A DNA stretch of 64,000 bases from Ctenosaura bakeri (lineage: Eukaryota; Chordata; Lepidosauria; Squamata; Iguanidae), in NCBI GenBank assembly GCA_948474755.1, contig CAOLHI010002547.1:62001-126000 (forward strand), written 5' to 3'. The notes beneath the pieces were generated by a model, which had not been told where the DNA came from, ran no database searches, and was given only the letters and a program-made list of their open reading frames with translations. Positions within the stretch are counted from its first letter, which is position 1, and each line of letters opens with the position of its first letter. Both the position numbers and the translations under genes were made by a program. Positions 44,095-56,697 of the stretch are shown one piece after another.

Positions 44095-46655
44095 CCTACA
44101 GAGATCAGCTCTTTGACTGATGCTCCCTCTCCCTCATTAGTTCCACCATCAGGTGTGGAGGTAATTATCCAGCCACCCTTGGCAACAGTAACTACCTACT
44201 CTGTACCACCTCCCTCTCCTACCTTCTATATGCAGAGTCACCTCTTAAGCACTCTCCTCAATGCACACTATACTGGTCTGTGTATGTGCCACTGAGGGCA
44301 GGGCTCTCCTACCTGCCACCAATGAATGCATTTAGAACAGTGAGTATATAGAAGTTTTTTCCTACTCTTCCATGACCCAGAACCTAGGGTTTTTAGTTAA
44401 GAATGGGGTTCTGTTGAACCTTCCAAAGGAATTGGACCAGTTCAAGTGCCCCAAGGTTGAAAGAAACTTGATTAATTGGCTGGCTGGTTGAACCATCTCC
44501 GTGGAGATGGTATTAAAGCAAAGTACCAGGACATTATACTCAGGTTTTACACTGGTTCCAAGGGAATGACATGGTTACAATATGATGAGCAATTTCGTAT
44601 GAGAACTGTTTTAGACCCTCCCTTCCCTGAGACCACAAGCAGGAGGAATTGTGGTCTGACACTATGGCTGGTTCTCGGGCCTCTCCTTCCTATCACTGTG
44701 ACAATGGCTTTGCGCTTATGGACAACCAGTCAAAAGGACATATAAGAGGTCTAGCTTATACAACATGGAAGACTCCACCGTCTGCTTGGACTTCAATACA
44801 TGTAAGTCCAGGTGATGGGCATGCAAATGTGACCATCAACGTGGGACATATGGGATGCATCTACCAACTCATCCTGTTTCCAGGAAGGCAGAATCAGCCT
44901 AACACTAGTGCAATGTGGGGGGAGGAGCAACAGGAAGGCAAAGGCACGTACAAGAAACTTGATGTTCCTTGAGCACTTCCCTATATTTGTAGCTGTCCAC
45001 ATTTGGGCCTTTGACTTTCCAAAGAAACCAGCAACATTTTGGTGTGATAACTCCACAGAAGTTCAGATTGTTAACACTCAGAGCTCCAAGTCTCCCCATG
45101 TCATGAAACTGGTCAGGCATTTCATCCTGAAGTACTTGCAGCATTACATACTCTTCCAAGCCGGTCATGTCCCTGGGATTTAAAATCTCCTAGAAGATTT
45201 CTTCTGCAGGTTCTGGGATCTGGTCCTGGAAGCATTCCCACAACCCCTGGAGGTGCCTACATATCTTTGAGGCCTTGGCAGATAGCGGTTGAACATGTTA
45301 TTCTCCTATCACTGCCCCTTTCAACTTGCCAAACTTACCAGCACAGTCTGCATGTTTTCTGCAGCTTTCCCAAAGTAAGATATGAACCAGCCAGATGGCC
45401 AGTGGCAGAAAAATTGGTGTCAAGACTTTTCTGACCAAACCATCAGAAGTCACCTTGCAGCTCTATCCTTTTATTCCAAAGCAGCAGGATTCCCAGAACC
45501 CACAGGCAACTTCTGACTTTCTTGGGTTATAGAGTATTGGGCAAAGGAACCCCCCACCCTCCCGATGTTTGTTGGAGGTCATCCTCCCATATCTCCTCTA
45601 ATTTCCACCTGCTCATCAACTGATGAAGTTATGCCTTTCAAGGATGATTTCATGCTGGCATTCTTTGAAGCCTTACAGATTAATGAACTACTTCCTATTT
45701 CCAGATAGGACATTTCCAGTTGGTCCTTAATACTCTTCAACCTCCATTTTCAACAACAGGGTTTGTATATCCATTTCAGATAATGCAGAATGAAACAGCA
45801 AGGCAAGGGGCAGATTATTGGGGAAGGCCCCAGCTGGATAAATTTGCCCCATTCAGTCCATACTGGACTACACAGATTTACAGCTGCATGTGTCAGGGAT
45901 ATTGTTTTTACACATTTTGGGCCTCCTTCTCACTTAACACCAATTCCAATCTATGCTAAGACAAGCCATCTTGACAATCAGCCTCTCCCCTCACACATTT
46001 TTCACTCATTCCTTCAGCATGGGAACTGCTATGGCAATGGCTAATTCTGGTTTGCCCAGCTCTGCTATTCAGAAAGTGAGGCACTGGCAGTCTAGGATTT
46101 TCAGGTCTTATGTATGAAGTCAGGCTGCACAACTTGAGGGCAGGCCTCCAGGTCCCCACCTTTTAAATCCGTGTGTTTCTTGATAAGGTCCTCCTGTAGT
46201 GATATGGATAGTCAGACACAGCCTGGTTTTCTGTGTGGAGCAACACATGATTTACTTAGGCAGGGGCCAGCATCTTGGCATGTCACACTTGGCCAGTATC
46301 AGTTGGCAGTGTTGACAAGGAATGCAGTGGAGGGCTCTGCTCTCCCAGCTCATGGAACTGGCTGCAATTGAGCCCCTGCCTGATGTCATTATCCTCCATT
46401 TGGTTGAGAATGATCTAGTTAAGACACCCAGGCTTGCCAAAAACTTATGAGACACCCATGGCTTGATGCCCTGTTTGAGCATTTGCTGTTCTGGAAACCA
46501 TCAGGCCCAGTGTCCCCTCTACCTTGCTTTTCCAACACATTGTCTACTGGAGGTAAATTATATATGAATGTAGCTGATTGGCAGTTGTTGTATTTGTGTT
46601 AAAAAGTGTGGCTGCCTCATTTAACCATAACATGGTGTCTGGCCTCTCTATTGCG
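44095..46655 (+). mobile_element. DIRS/Ngaro-like tyrosine-recombinase retroelement relic
   Basis: Three coding blocks, in order, are broken by stops and frameshifts. At 44476-44745 is a segment with TWLQYDEQFRMRTVLDP, which I recognise from ORFs of vertebrate DIRS/Ngaro-type elements. At 44908-45183 is an RNase H-like block with FPIFVAVHIWAFDF, a catalytic-type CDNSTEVQIVNTQSSKSPHV and FQAGHVPG. At about 46381-46430 VIILHLVENDLVKT resembles the HxxxND block of SGNH hydrolases, which some Ngaro elements carry. The reverse transcriptase catalytic box between the first two blocks is missing, so at least one internal deletion occurred. Recombinase residues cannot be picked out. Clade assignment is inferred. 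Confidence 0.65.
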
Positions 46656-48193
46656 GTGCAACCAATGCACTGTCACTGATATCTCAAAAGCTAATAGATT
46701 AAAAATTATATAGAGCAGGTGCTTGATTTGTTACTTTTCTCTCTGCTCAAATGTAGCAAATAAATTATGCACTCATTTGCATTTTTCCCCAAATAGTCTG
46801 GCCTGAAGACTCTTGATATTTCTCTCACTGTTTTGGGAAAAAATCCTCTTGTATCTCCTGCCTCATTGGCTTTGAACTATTCTGTGTTGCTGTTCCATAA
46901 ACCAACCAGCCAAATAACAAAGTAGGAACAAGATCCAGGTCTTCAGTGGAAGCTACAATGTGCTGAAATAGTCCATGTAATCCACTTTCAGGTCACACTT
47001 CCAGTTTGGATGAAAAGGAGTACTAATTAAACAATAAGACTAAGGGGTAAGTCATTTTCTGGAAATTCATGATCATGTCAGAAGACTTTTGCCAAGGGCC
47101 ATTATACCAGGCAATGTGTCTCAGCCAAATAAAAGACATTTCCATACAATTCTTCAAAGCGAGGCACCTGATATAGTTTTCACTGTGACAACATATATTA
47201 CTGGGTTAGCTGACAGCTTGCAAGACTGAAATGAGGAGTCTATCCTCCTGAACAGGAGTACATTTCTGCTCTGACATACATTTAGTAGATATGACTTCTT
47301 ACAATAATCCCCTACGAACATAAGAACTGAACTCCAGATAAATCATGGGACACTCCTTGTTTGTGCATCAATGTTATTAATATCAACTTTCTTATTAACT
47401 TCAAACCCCCTGCAAATGCTATTCTGCCATTGTTTGTTAGATAGGCAAATAGTCTCACTTGGCATAAGGCACCTTCCAATATTCCTACAAAACAAAGTTT
47501 GAACTTATATGATCAGTTCCATATTGGATATCTGGGAAGCCAGAAGACAACTGAACAAGTTTTACTGTGATCAGAATAGCATGAATTCAGTGTTCCATGT
47601 AGGTCTTTCTGAGGATTTTGGCTGCGAAAGTGAAGCACTAGGATTTACTCTTAGGTCTGATAATGCCCTGCTCTACCCTTGTGTATACAGGATGGGCCAC
47701 AGACCCACATCTAAAGATACAATTATCGCTCACAACAATGTAGCACATGACATATCAATCTGCAAGGGAGACCTCTACTGTCTTCTATTTCTAGGTCACA
47801 CAAGTATGCTGAGAGTCCTGGAAGTCTGGATTTGACTCACAATTCAACATTGTTTTATAACGGTCCAAACCTATAGCTGTTATTGCTGCAGTGCATGATA
47901 CAATTGCAAAGGGTTCTAGCAGCCCTTTTTTCAAAAATGGAGCTGCTATTAGCCCCTGCTAAATTTTGTGGATCCTGCTAATAGATGTAAGGGCAGGGAA
48001 AGTTCCCATAGGAATTAGACCCAAGAGCTTTAATTGATTTAATCAGAGCATTAATCAAACTACCGCTTTAATCACAGATTTAAAAAAAATGCCTACCAAT
48101 TAATTGGTAGGACTGAAAGTGAAAGGCACTGTGTTCAGGTCTCACAGATGTTGCATCTCCTCCATGTGCCCATTTTGATGTGTGTGCACTTGC
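46656..48193. other. Unassigned DNA
   Basis: The 108-codon frame at 47509-47835 has no recognised domain. Confidence 0.5.
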
Positions 48194-48222
48194 AGTGTCT
48201 GTGTGTGTGTGTGTGTGTGTAC
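48194..48222. repeat. (TG)n microsatellite
   Basis: About eleven TG units ending TACGTGTG. Confidence 0.9.
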
Positions 48223-50458
48223 GTGTGCAGAAGAAAGAACACCTTTTGAATATTTTTTTCCTTCCAGCTAATACAGTATTTATTTTAAAAAAACAAAAGA
48301 ACTGGGAGACATGAGAATTCAGATTAAAATTTCTGTGCTTTTGTTTCAAAGTAAAAAGCAGGAAGGTAACTCTCATTAGGCTCAGTCAATTTTTATTGTT
48401 ATTACATGTCTTCAATATAGACCAGTAATGATGAATTTGTTCATGTCTAAAAGCATTTTGTCTCCCACAAGTTACTGTAATAGAAATCATGTTTTTTTAA
48501 AGGAAAAACTGGGGCAGGGGGGCTCCATATTAACACATAGTAGTGGGAAAATAACCTTTTCTACAACTAAGTAGCTCTAGTTTCTTAAATTATTTACTGA
48601 TAACTGAATGCAGGATCAAATCAGAACCCTATGCAGCTCACCATTCTGTTCACATAGGAACCAATCAGTTATCTACAGGCAGTGCACAAACAGGATGTGA
48701 GGGCAATAACAGCTGCCTTCTCCTAGCAGTTGGTACACAAAGGCGTATTGCTGCTGACAAATTTACCTTAACACATAAGAGGAAATATGCCATGCCTTTA
48801 AATGTTCTCAAAAGGGCTCTCAGAACTGAAGTTTTGCAGATAAGAATATAACAAGGGCCCAGCTAGATCAGACCAAATGTCCATTTCGTCCAGCATCTTC
48901 TCAGTTTTATGGCTCTCAGTTTTACTTTTGATGTTTAGATTCTAGATTACACAGCAGTCAAGTAGTTTTACACTCAGCAGGCAACTGCTGCCAATCATAG
49001 ATCACTAGCAAATTTACTTCCATGATATATCTTTTTCAACAAATTCGTTTTGCTATATTCATGGTTCCATATTTTTAGCTTAAAAACCTCTCACAGGAAA
49101 ACCTAGGAAACATTGGTACAGTGAGTCAAATAGTCATGGCTTTGATAGGCAAGAATACTCTAGATTCTTCAGCAAAGGTTTTCCTCTTCATTTGCTGCCT
49201 GGTCCTTTTAATGAGGGATCCTATGTATTCTACATTCCACCTACAAAGCACGGACTTGACTAGTAAAAAACCACAGTTCTTCCTTGAAAAATCTATAATC
49301 TTATATCCATAGTCCTTGTAATATTGTTTCTTGGTGTGCTGAATGTACAAACACAAAGAGAGCACTGCTTTTTAGGGAACAGGTGCTAGATCACCATTTA
49401 ATACACTTAACCATTTTTGGTCTTGGCATGCATAGCTAGATACAATACATAGCCTATCTTCTATATTTTCCAATCAGATAAGTCATTTCTTAACTCTTCC
49501 CCTGTTATATCTTTAGTCTTCCTCCAAATTACTTTTCCTTTCTTAATTGGCTGCACTCTTTTGGAAAGGTAGTTTGGTGTCTCCTATTGGACAGGCACAA
49601 ATGTCCCCACAGCAGGGTGCTTTGTAAGTTCACATGGAGAAGCAAAACTTCATTGCCTCTGTTTTGTTATCTTCATTTTCCATAAACTCTTAACATTTCA
49701 TCTACACAGACTTTTCCTTTACAATATCCCAATGCAAAAATGTAGACACTATGATTCCAGTAGTGTTATTTTCTTCTCCTGCATGTTTTTTTTAATTTTT
49801 GCATAAAGTAGAAGCTTGTGAGCTTCAAAAGTTCATGATGCATTTGGCATCTTGTGGTTGGCCAAACAAAGGTATCATCCTCAGACGTACTTTGGTATTT
49901 TGGCTTTTGTGTGTGTGTTATTACGTTTTTGTCTTATGACCAACATTGCTACCCCTACAATTCCTGCATATATATGCTTGTGTATAAGTCTAGAAACTTT
50001 AGTTGACAAAACAACTTGAAAAACCTCAGTTCTTATTCATGGGTCACTGTAAGTACTGTACCTTAACTCTGATCAGGAAAGGAGCCATCCCCTTGTTTGA
50101 GTACAGTGGCAAAATTCCAGAGCTTAGTCCATCTCCTAGAGGAAGCACCAGACCCCTCCACTGTCTCTATCATGGTGCTGCTTCTGGCCTTTTTGAACCC
50201 CTGGGTAGGAAAATGGCAGCAGCAAGGGCAGCTGGCCTCCTGAGGCTGCACTGGCACTTCCACAAAATGATCCTTGACATCCATGGGTCATATGAAAACC
50301 CATAATTTTGCCCCCAAAACCTGCCTTTAACTTATACATGAGTTGAACTTATACACAAGTACATATGGTATATTCAATTATATTGTTATCATTCAGTCTA
50401 TTCCACATACTAATTTCTCTATAGTATTTCCTCAATTCTCCTTTATCTCCTTCCTTAT
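48223..50458. other. Unassigned DNA
   Basis: Only a possible LINE-like piece at 48846-48905 (listed separately). The 100-codon frame at 50003-50305 lacks recognisable features. Confidence 0.5.
48846..48905 (+). repeat. Possible ancient LINE fragment
   Basis: Text AACAAGGGCCCAGCTAGATC then AGACCAAATGTCCATTTCGT resembles a widespread amniote repeat block usually reading AGCCCTGCTGGATCAGACCA. Too short to classify. Confidence 0.3.
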
Positions 50459-50482
50459 CAGTGTGTGTGTGTGTGTGTGTGT
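50459..50482. repeat. (TG)n microsatellite
   Basis: Pure GT run of about eleven units. Confidence 0.9.
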
Positions 50483-50929
50483 ATTGTTTCCTTCAAACTT
50501 CTTCCTTCACAGAATATTCATTCACTCAGTATGCACAGCAATAGAAAGAATATTTGCCAAATTTCTCATCCTCAACGACATGTTGAGACACCTTGTCAAA
50601 ACCTGGCAACTGCCATGAGAGTTTTTGCCTTCTCTACGACAGCAAAATGAGTGGGGTTTTTTTCCTTGTCAAAGTCCACATAATTTGTATAAGAAATCTC
50701 TGTGCAAAACTATTGCTCCCCTTCATTAATCAAAGCATGTGCGCATGTACCCACATAAAGCAAGCACAGAGGGACCCGACTACTGATCAGAGCTATACAA
50801 CCAATCCCACACTGCTGCTTTTTAAAAAATCCATTCCCTAAGCCAGCAAAAATTGAATTCTACATTTCAAAAGTTATAGAAATATGAATACTTTCTTTGA
50901 AAAAGCGTCAAAAAAATTCCTTTTCATAG
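50483..50929. other. Unassigned DNA
   Basis: No recognised feature. Confidence 0.5.
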
Positions 50930-51145
50930 AATGTATCTACATTACAGCACTGCAGGAGTTTGATATCACTTTGTATGCCATGGTTCCATACTATGGAATC
51001 CTGGGAATTCCAGTCTCCTGAACTACAGTGCTAAATCATTCAAAGAATTTTAAACACCTTACTAAACTACAAATCACAGAATTCCACAGAACCGAGCCAT
51101 GATAGTTAACATGGGATTGAGCTGTTATGATGGTGTAGATTCATT
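50930..51145. mobile_element. MITE family B (hAT-like), near full length
   Basis: Ends AATGTATCTACA and TGTAGATTCATT are inverted with one change. Inner arms pair as CCATGGTTCCATACTATGGA against the right-hand GAATTCCACAGAACCGAGCC region (diverged). The core CTAAACTACAAATCACAGAA also occurs in MITE A. Flanking octamers do not match well. Confidence 0.65.
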
Positions 51146-51263
51146 TTCTAAATTCATCTTTAGCAACTGAAGAAGGCAGAAGCTGAAATGTTTTGCCCAT
51201 GTTATGAGTTCTGTTTGTTAACAGCCTATATAGAAAGATATCCCAGAAGGATGTTGCTAATCC

Positions 51264-51307
<44 letters not shown>
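51264..51307. repeat. (CTAT)n microsatellite
   Basis: About eleven uninterrupted CTAT units. Confidence 0.95.
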
Positions 51308-52827
51308 GTTCTGGGATCCAAGATGAACATGGCAAAACTGCTGTTGGTTTGTTTTTTTAATCACCTACACACAATTAGCCAGAAACACTCATATGCCATT
51401 CTAGCAACTTGTCAAATCACTAAAGCAAGTAAGTGTTGTCTTGGTAGCCCTGGGCTGACAGCATTAATTCACAGTAATAATAATTTATATTACTGTGGCA
51501 GGCATGTCAGCATCCTCATAAACTGGGTTCAGGATCAGTGTGTAATGTCATGCTGCTTGTGACAAAAAAGCCATTTTGAGCTCAATGCTATGGCCCACCC
51601 GATCGTGTGCACACTGCCTCCCCTCCTAAAGGCATCAGGTTACTAAGCCTTTCATTTGGAAAAATGACATGAAAGATGGCTTTTCAGAATTTAGGACAGC
51701 CTGGCAGTGGATGAAATAACTGAAAGGAGGTGGTGCAGATATTCCAATTTCCTTGTGACAGAGCAAGCTGGCAACCTGTCCAAACATATGTTGATTTTTT
51801 TCCCAGGAACTAATCCATTTAGCTGTGAGTGGATGGCTGAAAACTTAGAAGTAAAAGGTTGGCATATGCTTTTCACACAAATAGTCAAAAATGCTCAGTA
51901 GGAAAATAAAAAGGAAAGTAAAATAAAATTTGCAGCCACCCAAAGACCATAAAACAGACAATTTTCCAGATGTTCTAACATCACTAGGCAAGGCCCAATA
52001 GTTATAAAATTGGGACCATAATTTATTACATGCTTGTTATTATTAGTTTTGTCCGTGATTAATCCTTTCGGCTGCATTCCTATATGAGTTATATATGGTT
52101 AAATTCCAGTATGAAATACTAAAAGCACACCTACTTGGAAGAAAATCCTATTGAAATTCATGGAGCATACTGTAATTAAATGGATTAGGCTGTTCATAAC
52201 ATATAACAGACTTCAGGATCATGTTGATTTTTCAGCCTAGGGAACTCCCTGGCAATATGATTAGTAGCAGAGATGTAAATCCTTACCTATTTTGTCCTCA
52301 CATGTGAGAATTTCAAATGTTTTCTCAATGCTTGGAGAGGCTAAAAAAGTATATGTGAATTTGTTGCAATCTTTGATGTTTCAGGACTTTTGATGAATAT
52401 CTTGCTAGATGTGCCAAAAGCCATGTTTTGTGCAAAATGCAACATGTCTGTACAACCCTTCCTAGCTTCACACACAAAATATGTATGTGCAAAAATACAT
52501 TGATTGATTGATTGACTGACTGACTTGCTATTTTTGCTGCTGATGGAAAAAAACCCTGGTCTTTTTATACTTGGTGGGGAGAATCTAATGATGATGACCA
52601 TTGGTGGGTGGATGATGTGTCGACACTTTTCTTTTTCTTTTTTTTCTTTTTTGTGAATTCAGGTATCCATGGGAAGGTGAACTGTATCCAAAAGAATGAA
52701 ATAACTTGCAAGTGTAACCTATATCCATCTATATCATTTAGAATTCTTGAACAATAAATGAAAACTGTGCAGATTAGAAGTGAAGAAATGGTCCTGTCTT
52801 CAAAAAGATAAAAGAGAGAGAGAGAGA
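51308..52827. other. Unassigned DNA
   Basis: Contains (TTGA/CTGA)n at 52499-52526, a pyrimidine tract 52627-52651 and a (GA)n at 52810-52825. Confidence 0.5.
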
Positions 52828-52980
52828 ATGCAGGTAACTACTGACCAGTCACCTTGGCAATGATACCAAGAAAAGTTCTAAGATCTTTAAACAGATGGTC
52901 TGTGAGGAGTACTAAAAGAATACTGAAATTAGTAAACCACAAAAGCTAACTTTTCTTTACGAAAAAATATGAAATAAACT
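52828..52980 (+). mobile_element. CR1-like LINE fragment (RT N-terminal side)
   Basis: GGTAACTACTGACCAGTCAC reads NY.PVTL, followed by AMIPRKVL and then the AAACAGATGGTCTGTGAGGA block, which corresponds to the NYRPVSL...KIMEK region of CR1-type ORF2. Short and decayed. Confidence 0.55.
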
Positions 52981-53863
52981 GTTTCCTATGTAGGGATTTT
53001 TTTTTTCTGTATGACACTGTTCATTTAATATTTTTTTTCTTGACAAAAAGTCTCAAAATACACATAGAAAAACTGCAGCAGTTCATCATTTTTAAATAGA
53101 ATCTCTCAGTGTGTCATAACACCTTTTCTCATCAGGACGAGAATATCTGCAAGGATTCTTTACTCAGTTCCAAGAAATATATCTAAATCCTCTCTACCAC
53201 TGGGCTACAGCCCTTCTCTTGCTATAGATCTACCTATGTGGCTGAGACATTCGCTCAAAACAGAATGCCAAAAATATATGGGCTGCTGTTCTAAAACAGC
53301 AAGATCATTCTTGTGGCATTTCTTTAAATGGAATAACTTTGCTATACCAAGGCAAAAGGTGCATTATACAGCATATGTTTGCAATATGATCTGTAGTGCC
53401 CCTCTCTTTTCTGAAGCCAACTTGGACACCTGTTATTTCATGTTCCATATATGATAGAAGTCTTTATTGTAAAATTCTGAGCATCATTTTGCTTGCTTAG
53501 GGGATTAAATGGCCTGATGATTACTGCAGCTCCTAGTATCCTCCTTCTTAAGAGCTGGGATGTATATTAAGGTAGTGCCATTGTGCCAAGGTGTAATTAT
53601 AAAGTGTACTTATAATATACCAAACATGATAATTTTATGCCAAACCATTATTACAGTATATATAATACTTTTTATTGCCTAAACAATATGACTTTCAGTT
53701 TTTAATAGATGCTATTACAATAGATGCCATTATAAAATAAAACAATTTTGCTTTTCCATCTTTAAAAAAACTGAGAAAAAACTGGGTTTTTTTAATCCCA
53801 TCATGGCTTCAAAATTTTTGCAAAGTTCACATATCTAGTTTACAAGACCTAGTCTGTGATATA
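52981..53863. other. Unassigned DNA
   Basis: T-runs at 52998-53007 and 53029-53037; nothing else. Confidence 0.5.
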
Positions 53864-53900
53864 GGCCCTTTTCACATGGCATTTGCCATGCGAAAGGGCC
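53864..53900. repeat. Terminal hairpin of copy 3
   Basis: GGCCCTTTTCACATGGCA is followed after TT by TGCCATGCGAAAGGGCC, its inverse with few changes, giving a 17-18-bp stem with almost no loop. Confidence 0.85.
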
Positions 53901-54280
53901 CCTTGACCATTGTGTGGTTGTGAGGAGTGATCTGCACAACACACTCACAATTGCATGACATTCCAGGGCCTGGCAGGCGCCGCTTGTGCACTTTTTCATT
54001 TTTGGCTTTCAGCTGAAACTGATGCGTGATCACGCATTGCTCCAGGGCCCCATGCGCTTTTGCCTGTGTATGCACAGCCTCCAGAGTCACGGTGGTCGCA
54101 CTTCCTGCCCCAGCGTAGCCTGGGAAACTCCCAGGCTGTGCTGCGGAAGGAAGAGGCAGGGCTCTCACGCTACCTGCTAGGAAGCAGGCAGCTCGTGCAG
54201 AGCTGAAGCAGCAGGGACGCAAGAGCCTCTCGCTGGAGGCTGCTCACGTGATCCCTGCACCCCAGCGCTGAAAAAGGGTA
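53864..54280 (-). mobile_element. CpG-rich TIR transposon family, copy 3 (old, decayed)
   Basis: Begins GGCCCTTTTCACATGGCA and ends CAGCGCTGAAAAAGGGTA. The order of blocks follows copy 2: paired arms, worn palindrome near 53995-54020, CTGCGGAAGGAAG, CTCGTGCAGAGC, CTGGAGGCTGCT. Many CG sites have become CA or TG, and the element is shorter (417 bp). The left flank is ATA; the right is AGG, so the duplication is unclear. Unlike copy 2 its left end forms a back-to-back TIR hairpin. Confidence 0.75.
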
Positions 54281-56017
54281 AGGAGCAGAAAGGGCTATAG
54301 TTATGGTCAGAATCAATGCTACCACTTAATCAACAGAAACCTTAATCTAACCATGAGTTTATAGCAATGCAAGTTAACATGATCAGAAAAAGGGAATCTC
54401 AGTTCTATCACAGAACAATATTTTCATTTATATAGTTGATGTTTCCATTGTTTTTCTTAGTGGGGTAGATTTATTCCTAAGAATTCCTCAATAAAAGTGT
54501 TCAAGCTGTCTTTTGGAAAAAGCAAAATTATTTGATTTTTTTTAAAAAAATGCAATATTAGCATCTATTAGATTGTCAGTGTCACTTTCTTCTTATTTTA
54601 TTTCTTATGCTAAAACCACAGGAACACAGGGGAGAATCTCATTAGGGTGAAGAATGATATACACAAGCATGGCCAATAAAAAAACGGGAGCTGGTCTAGT
54701 GAACTTGGCCTTCTCGCTGCTTCTTCCTTGTTACAAATTGCAGCTTTATAGACAGCTGGGTAATTACACATTAAACCATGTTGGTACAGAGCAGGGGCAG
54801 TACCAAAAGACATTTACACAGATATCATTTCACTGTGTTAAAAAGCAAGCTGTGATGAAGAACAACTATCCACCAACTGCCATGAGAAATGCTTCCCCAC
54901 ACAAGGTACAAGGTTGTTTTGCTACAAAAGCAGCAGCAAGATATCATTTAGTAGTCTGACCACTAATGGCATAAAAGCATGAAAGCTACTGAGTAGCATG
55001 GGACTGTTTGTTGGGAGTTCAGGCTTATTATCCTAATGCTGGAGATGGGAAGCTACAGCTGAATGAAAACACTTTGGCAAGGAAAGGCTCTGCACCAGTT
55101 TAGATTAATCAGCTTTTCCAGACAAAAGAGTCTATCTGGACTGGTATCCTTGGGGTTTCAGGCCAAGATCTTTCCTATCATTTGGAGAGATGGGGGAACA
55201 TTTTTTTTGATCAGAACTGATTAAACTTCTGCAAATTTCAAATTTGGGAGTAAGCAATCTTGGTGGATTTGCCTATTCCATAGGGGTGGGTGAGACTTTT
55301 ATTTCATTTAATTCTTTAAAATTTCACTTCAGCTGTGGGAGGAAAACAGAAACTGCCACATTTGCTTATCCTTGAATGGGCTTCACCTGATCATTTTAAC
55401 TGAAGATGTCAAGGATCCTGACATCTTTGGTAGGGATGTAGCTACAGGAGATGGGACAAACTGAGGGCATTGCTCCTCCAAATAAGATGCTGCCTACCCC
55501 AATGAAATGTTCCTTCAATTTCCTCAGATTTCTGGCATTGCAAAGAAGGAAACACTGCAAACTGTTCATACCCTGGACCTTGGTACCTTTGACTACCTCC
55601 TGCTTCTTTGGATCACTGTACTGTACTGTTTTTTTTTTCTTCCTTTTTCCTTTTTTAAATCTGAAGCAGAGTCATCCCAATGCACAGCTGAGTCTCCCAA
55701 ACTTTACTGATTGTAATGCAAATATTTGAATTAAGGCATGCCACGGTCTCATCACAGAGCATTTTGCACTGTAAACACTACATGTGTTGATGGTCAATTA
55801 TATGGCTAGGCTAGAAAAAAATGGAAAGTGTAGCATTCTTAAATATACCTTCTCTCATTAAAAAAAAAAGAATTATGACCATGGTCACTGAAAAATTTGA
55901 GATGAACAAGTAAACAGCTTAGGAGCGCTCAGATATGTTGCTTCTCACTCTCTCCTCCCACTTCAATCAGACTTCATAGGACCTATCCTATAATCAGCAA
56001 CTGCCTCTAGTGACATA
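54281..56017. other. Unassigned DNA
   Basis: T-run 55628-55638. The 101-codon frame at 54654-54959 shows no domain. Confidence 0.5.
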
Positions 56018-56219
56018 GGTCATTTCTGCACTACACTGTTATAATGTTATTATTCTACTTTCAACATCCTGTCAAATTCTGGGGTTTGTAGTTTACTGAG
56101 ACCCAAGGACTTTCTGGCTGAGAATTATAAATGCCCCTCCCTAAACTGCAAACTCCAGGATTCCATAGGATGTTGAAAGTGGAATAATAGCATTATAACA
56201 GTGTAGGGTGGAAATGGCC
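56018..56219. mobile_element. MITE family A, full-length palindromic copy
   Basis: Left end GGTCATTTCTGCACTACACT and right end AGTGTAGGGTGGAAATGGCC pair as terminal inverted repeats, flanked on both sides by ATA (56015-56017, 56220-56222). The inner arms (TTATTATTCTACTTTCAACA / TGTTGAAAGTGGAATAATAG) are nearly perfect inverses. 202 bp. Confidence 0.9.
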
Positions 56220-56582
56220 ATAATGTGACATCAACAGTGGCAGTTCCACAGCTGTTCCTCTTGATCCCCTGGCTTCTTCCTTTCAATCGGCCTTCTGCTC
56301 TCAGGTGTGGTGGAAAACACCCAAATAAAGTTCAGCTGTTGGTCCTCCCTCACCTTCGTTGCATGGATGAACTTGTCCTCTTTTTTTTTGAGAGGAAAAT
56401 ATCTTGGAATGACCTCTGCTAGACTTAGGCCATTTCCACACAGGGTAATAAAAATAACTTATTTGTATTTATAAAAATAACACGGAGGACGTCTGCACCT
56501 TGGAGCGGACTGGGTCTGGACTACCTACTGTAGATCCGCACCTCAGTCTGCTCCGGAACGACCCCAAGTGGTCCTCCAGCGT

Positions 56583-56620
56583 GCTTTTGAAAGACCTGAT
56601 TTTTCTGGTCTTTCAAAAGC
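56583..56620. repeat. Internal hairpin
   Basis: GCTTTTGAAAGACC and its exact inverse GGTCTTTCAAAAGC are separated by ten bases. Confidence 0.9.
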
Positions 56621-56643
56621 ATGGAGCGTGCCACTGCGAGCCT

Positions 56644-56697
56644 GCTCCCTTGTGCTCACACCAATGCAAGGCTCCCTTGTGCTCACACCAATGCAAC
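56644..56697. repeat. 27-bp tandem duplication
   Basis: Two copies of a unit beginning GCTCCCTTGTGCTCACACCA and ending ATGCAA(G/C), one base different. Confidence 0.9.
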
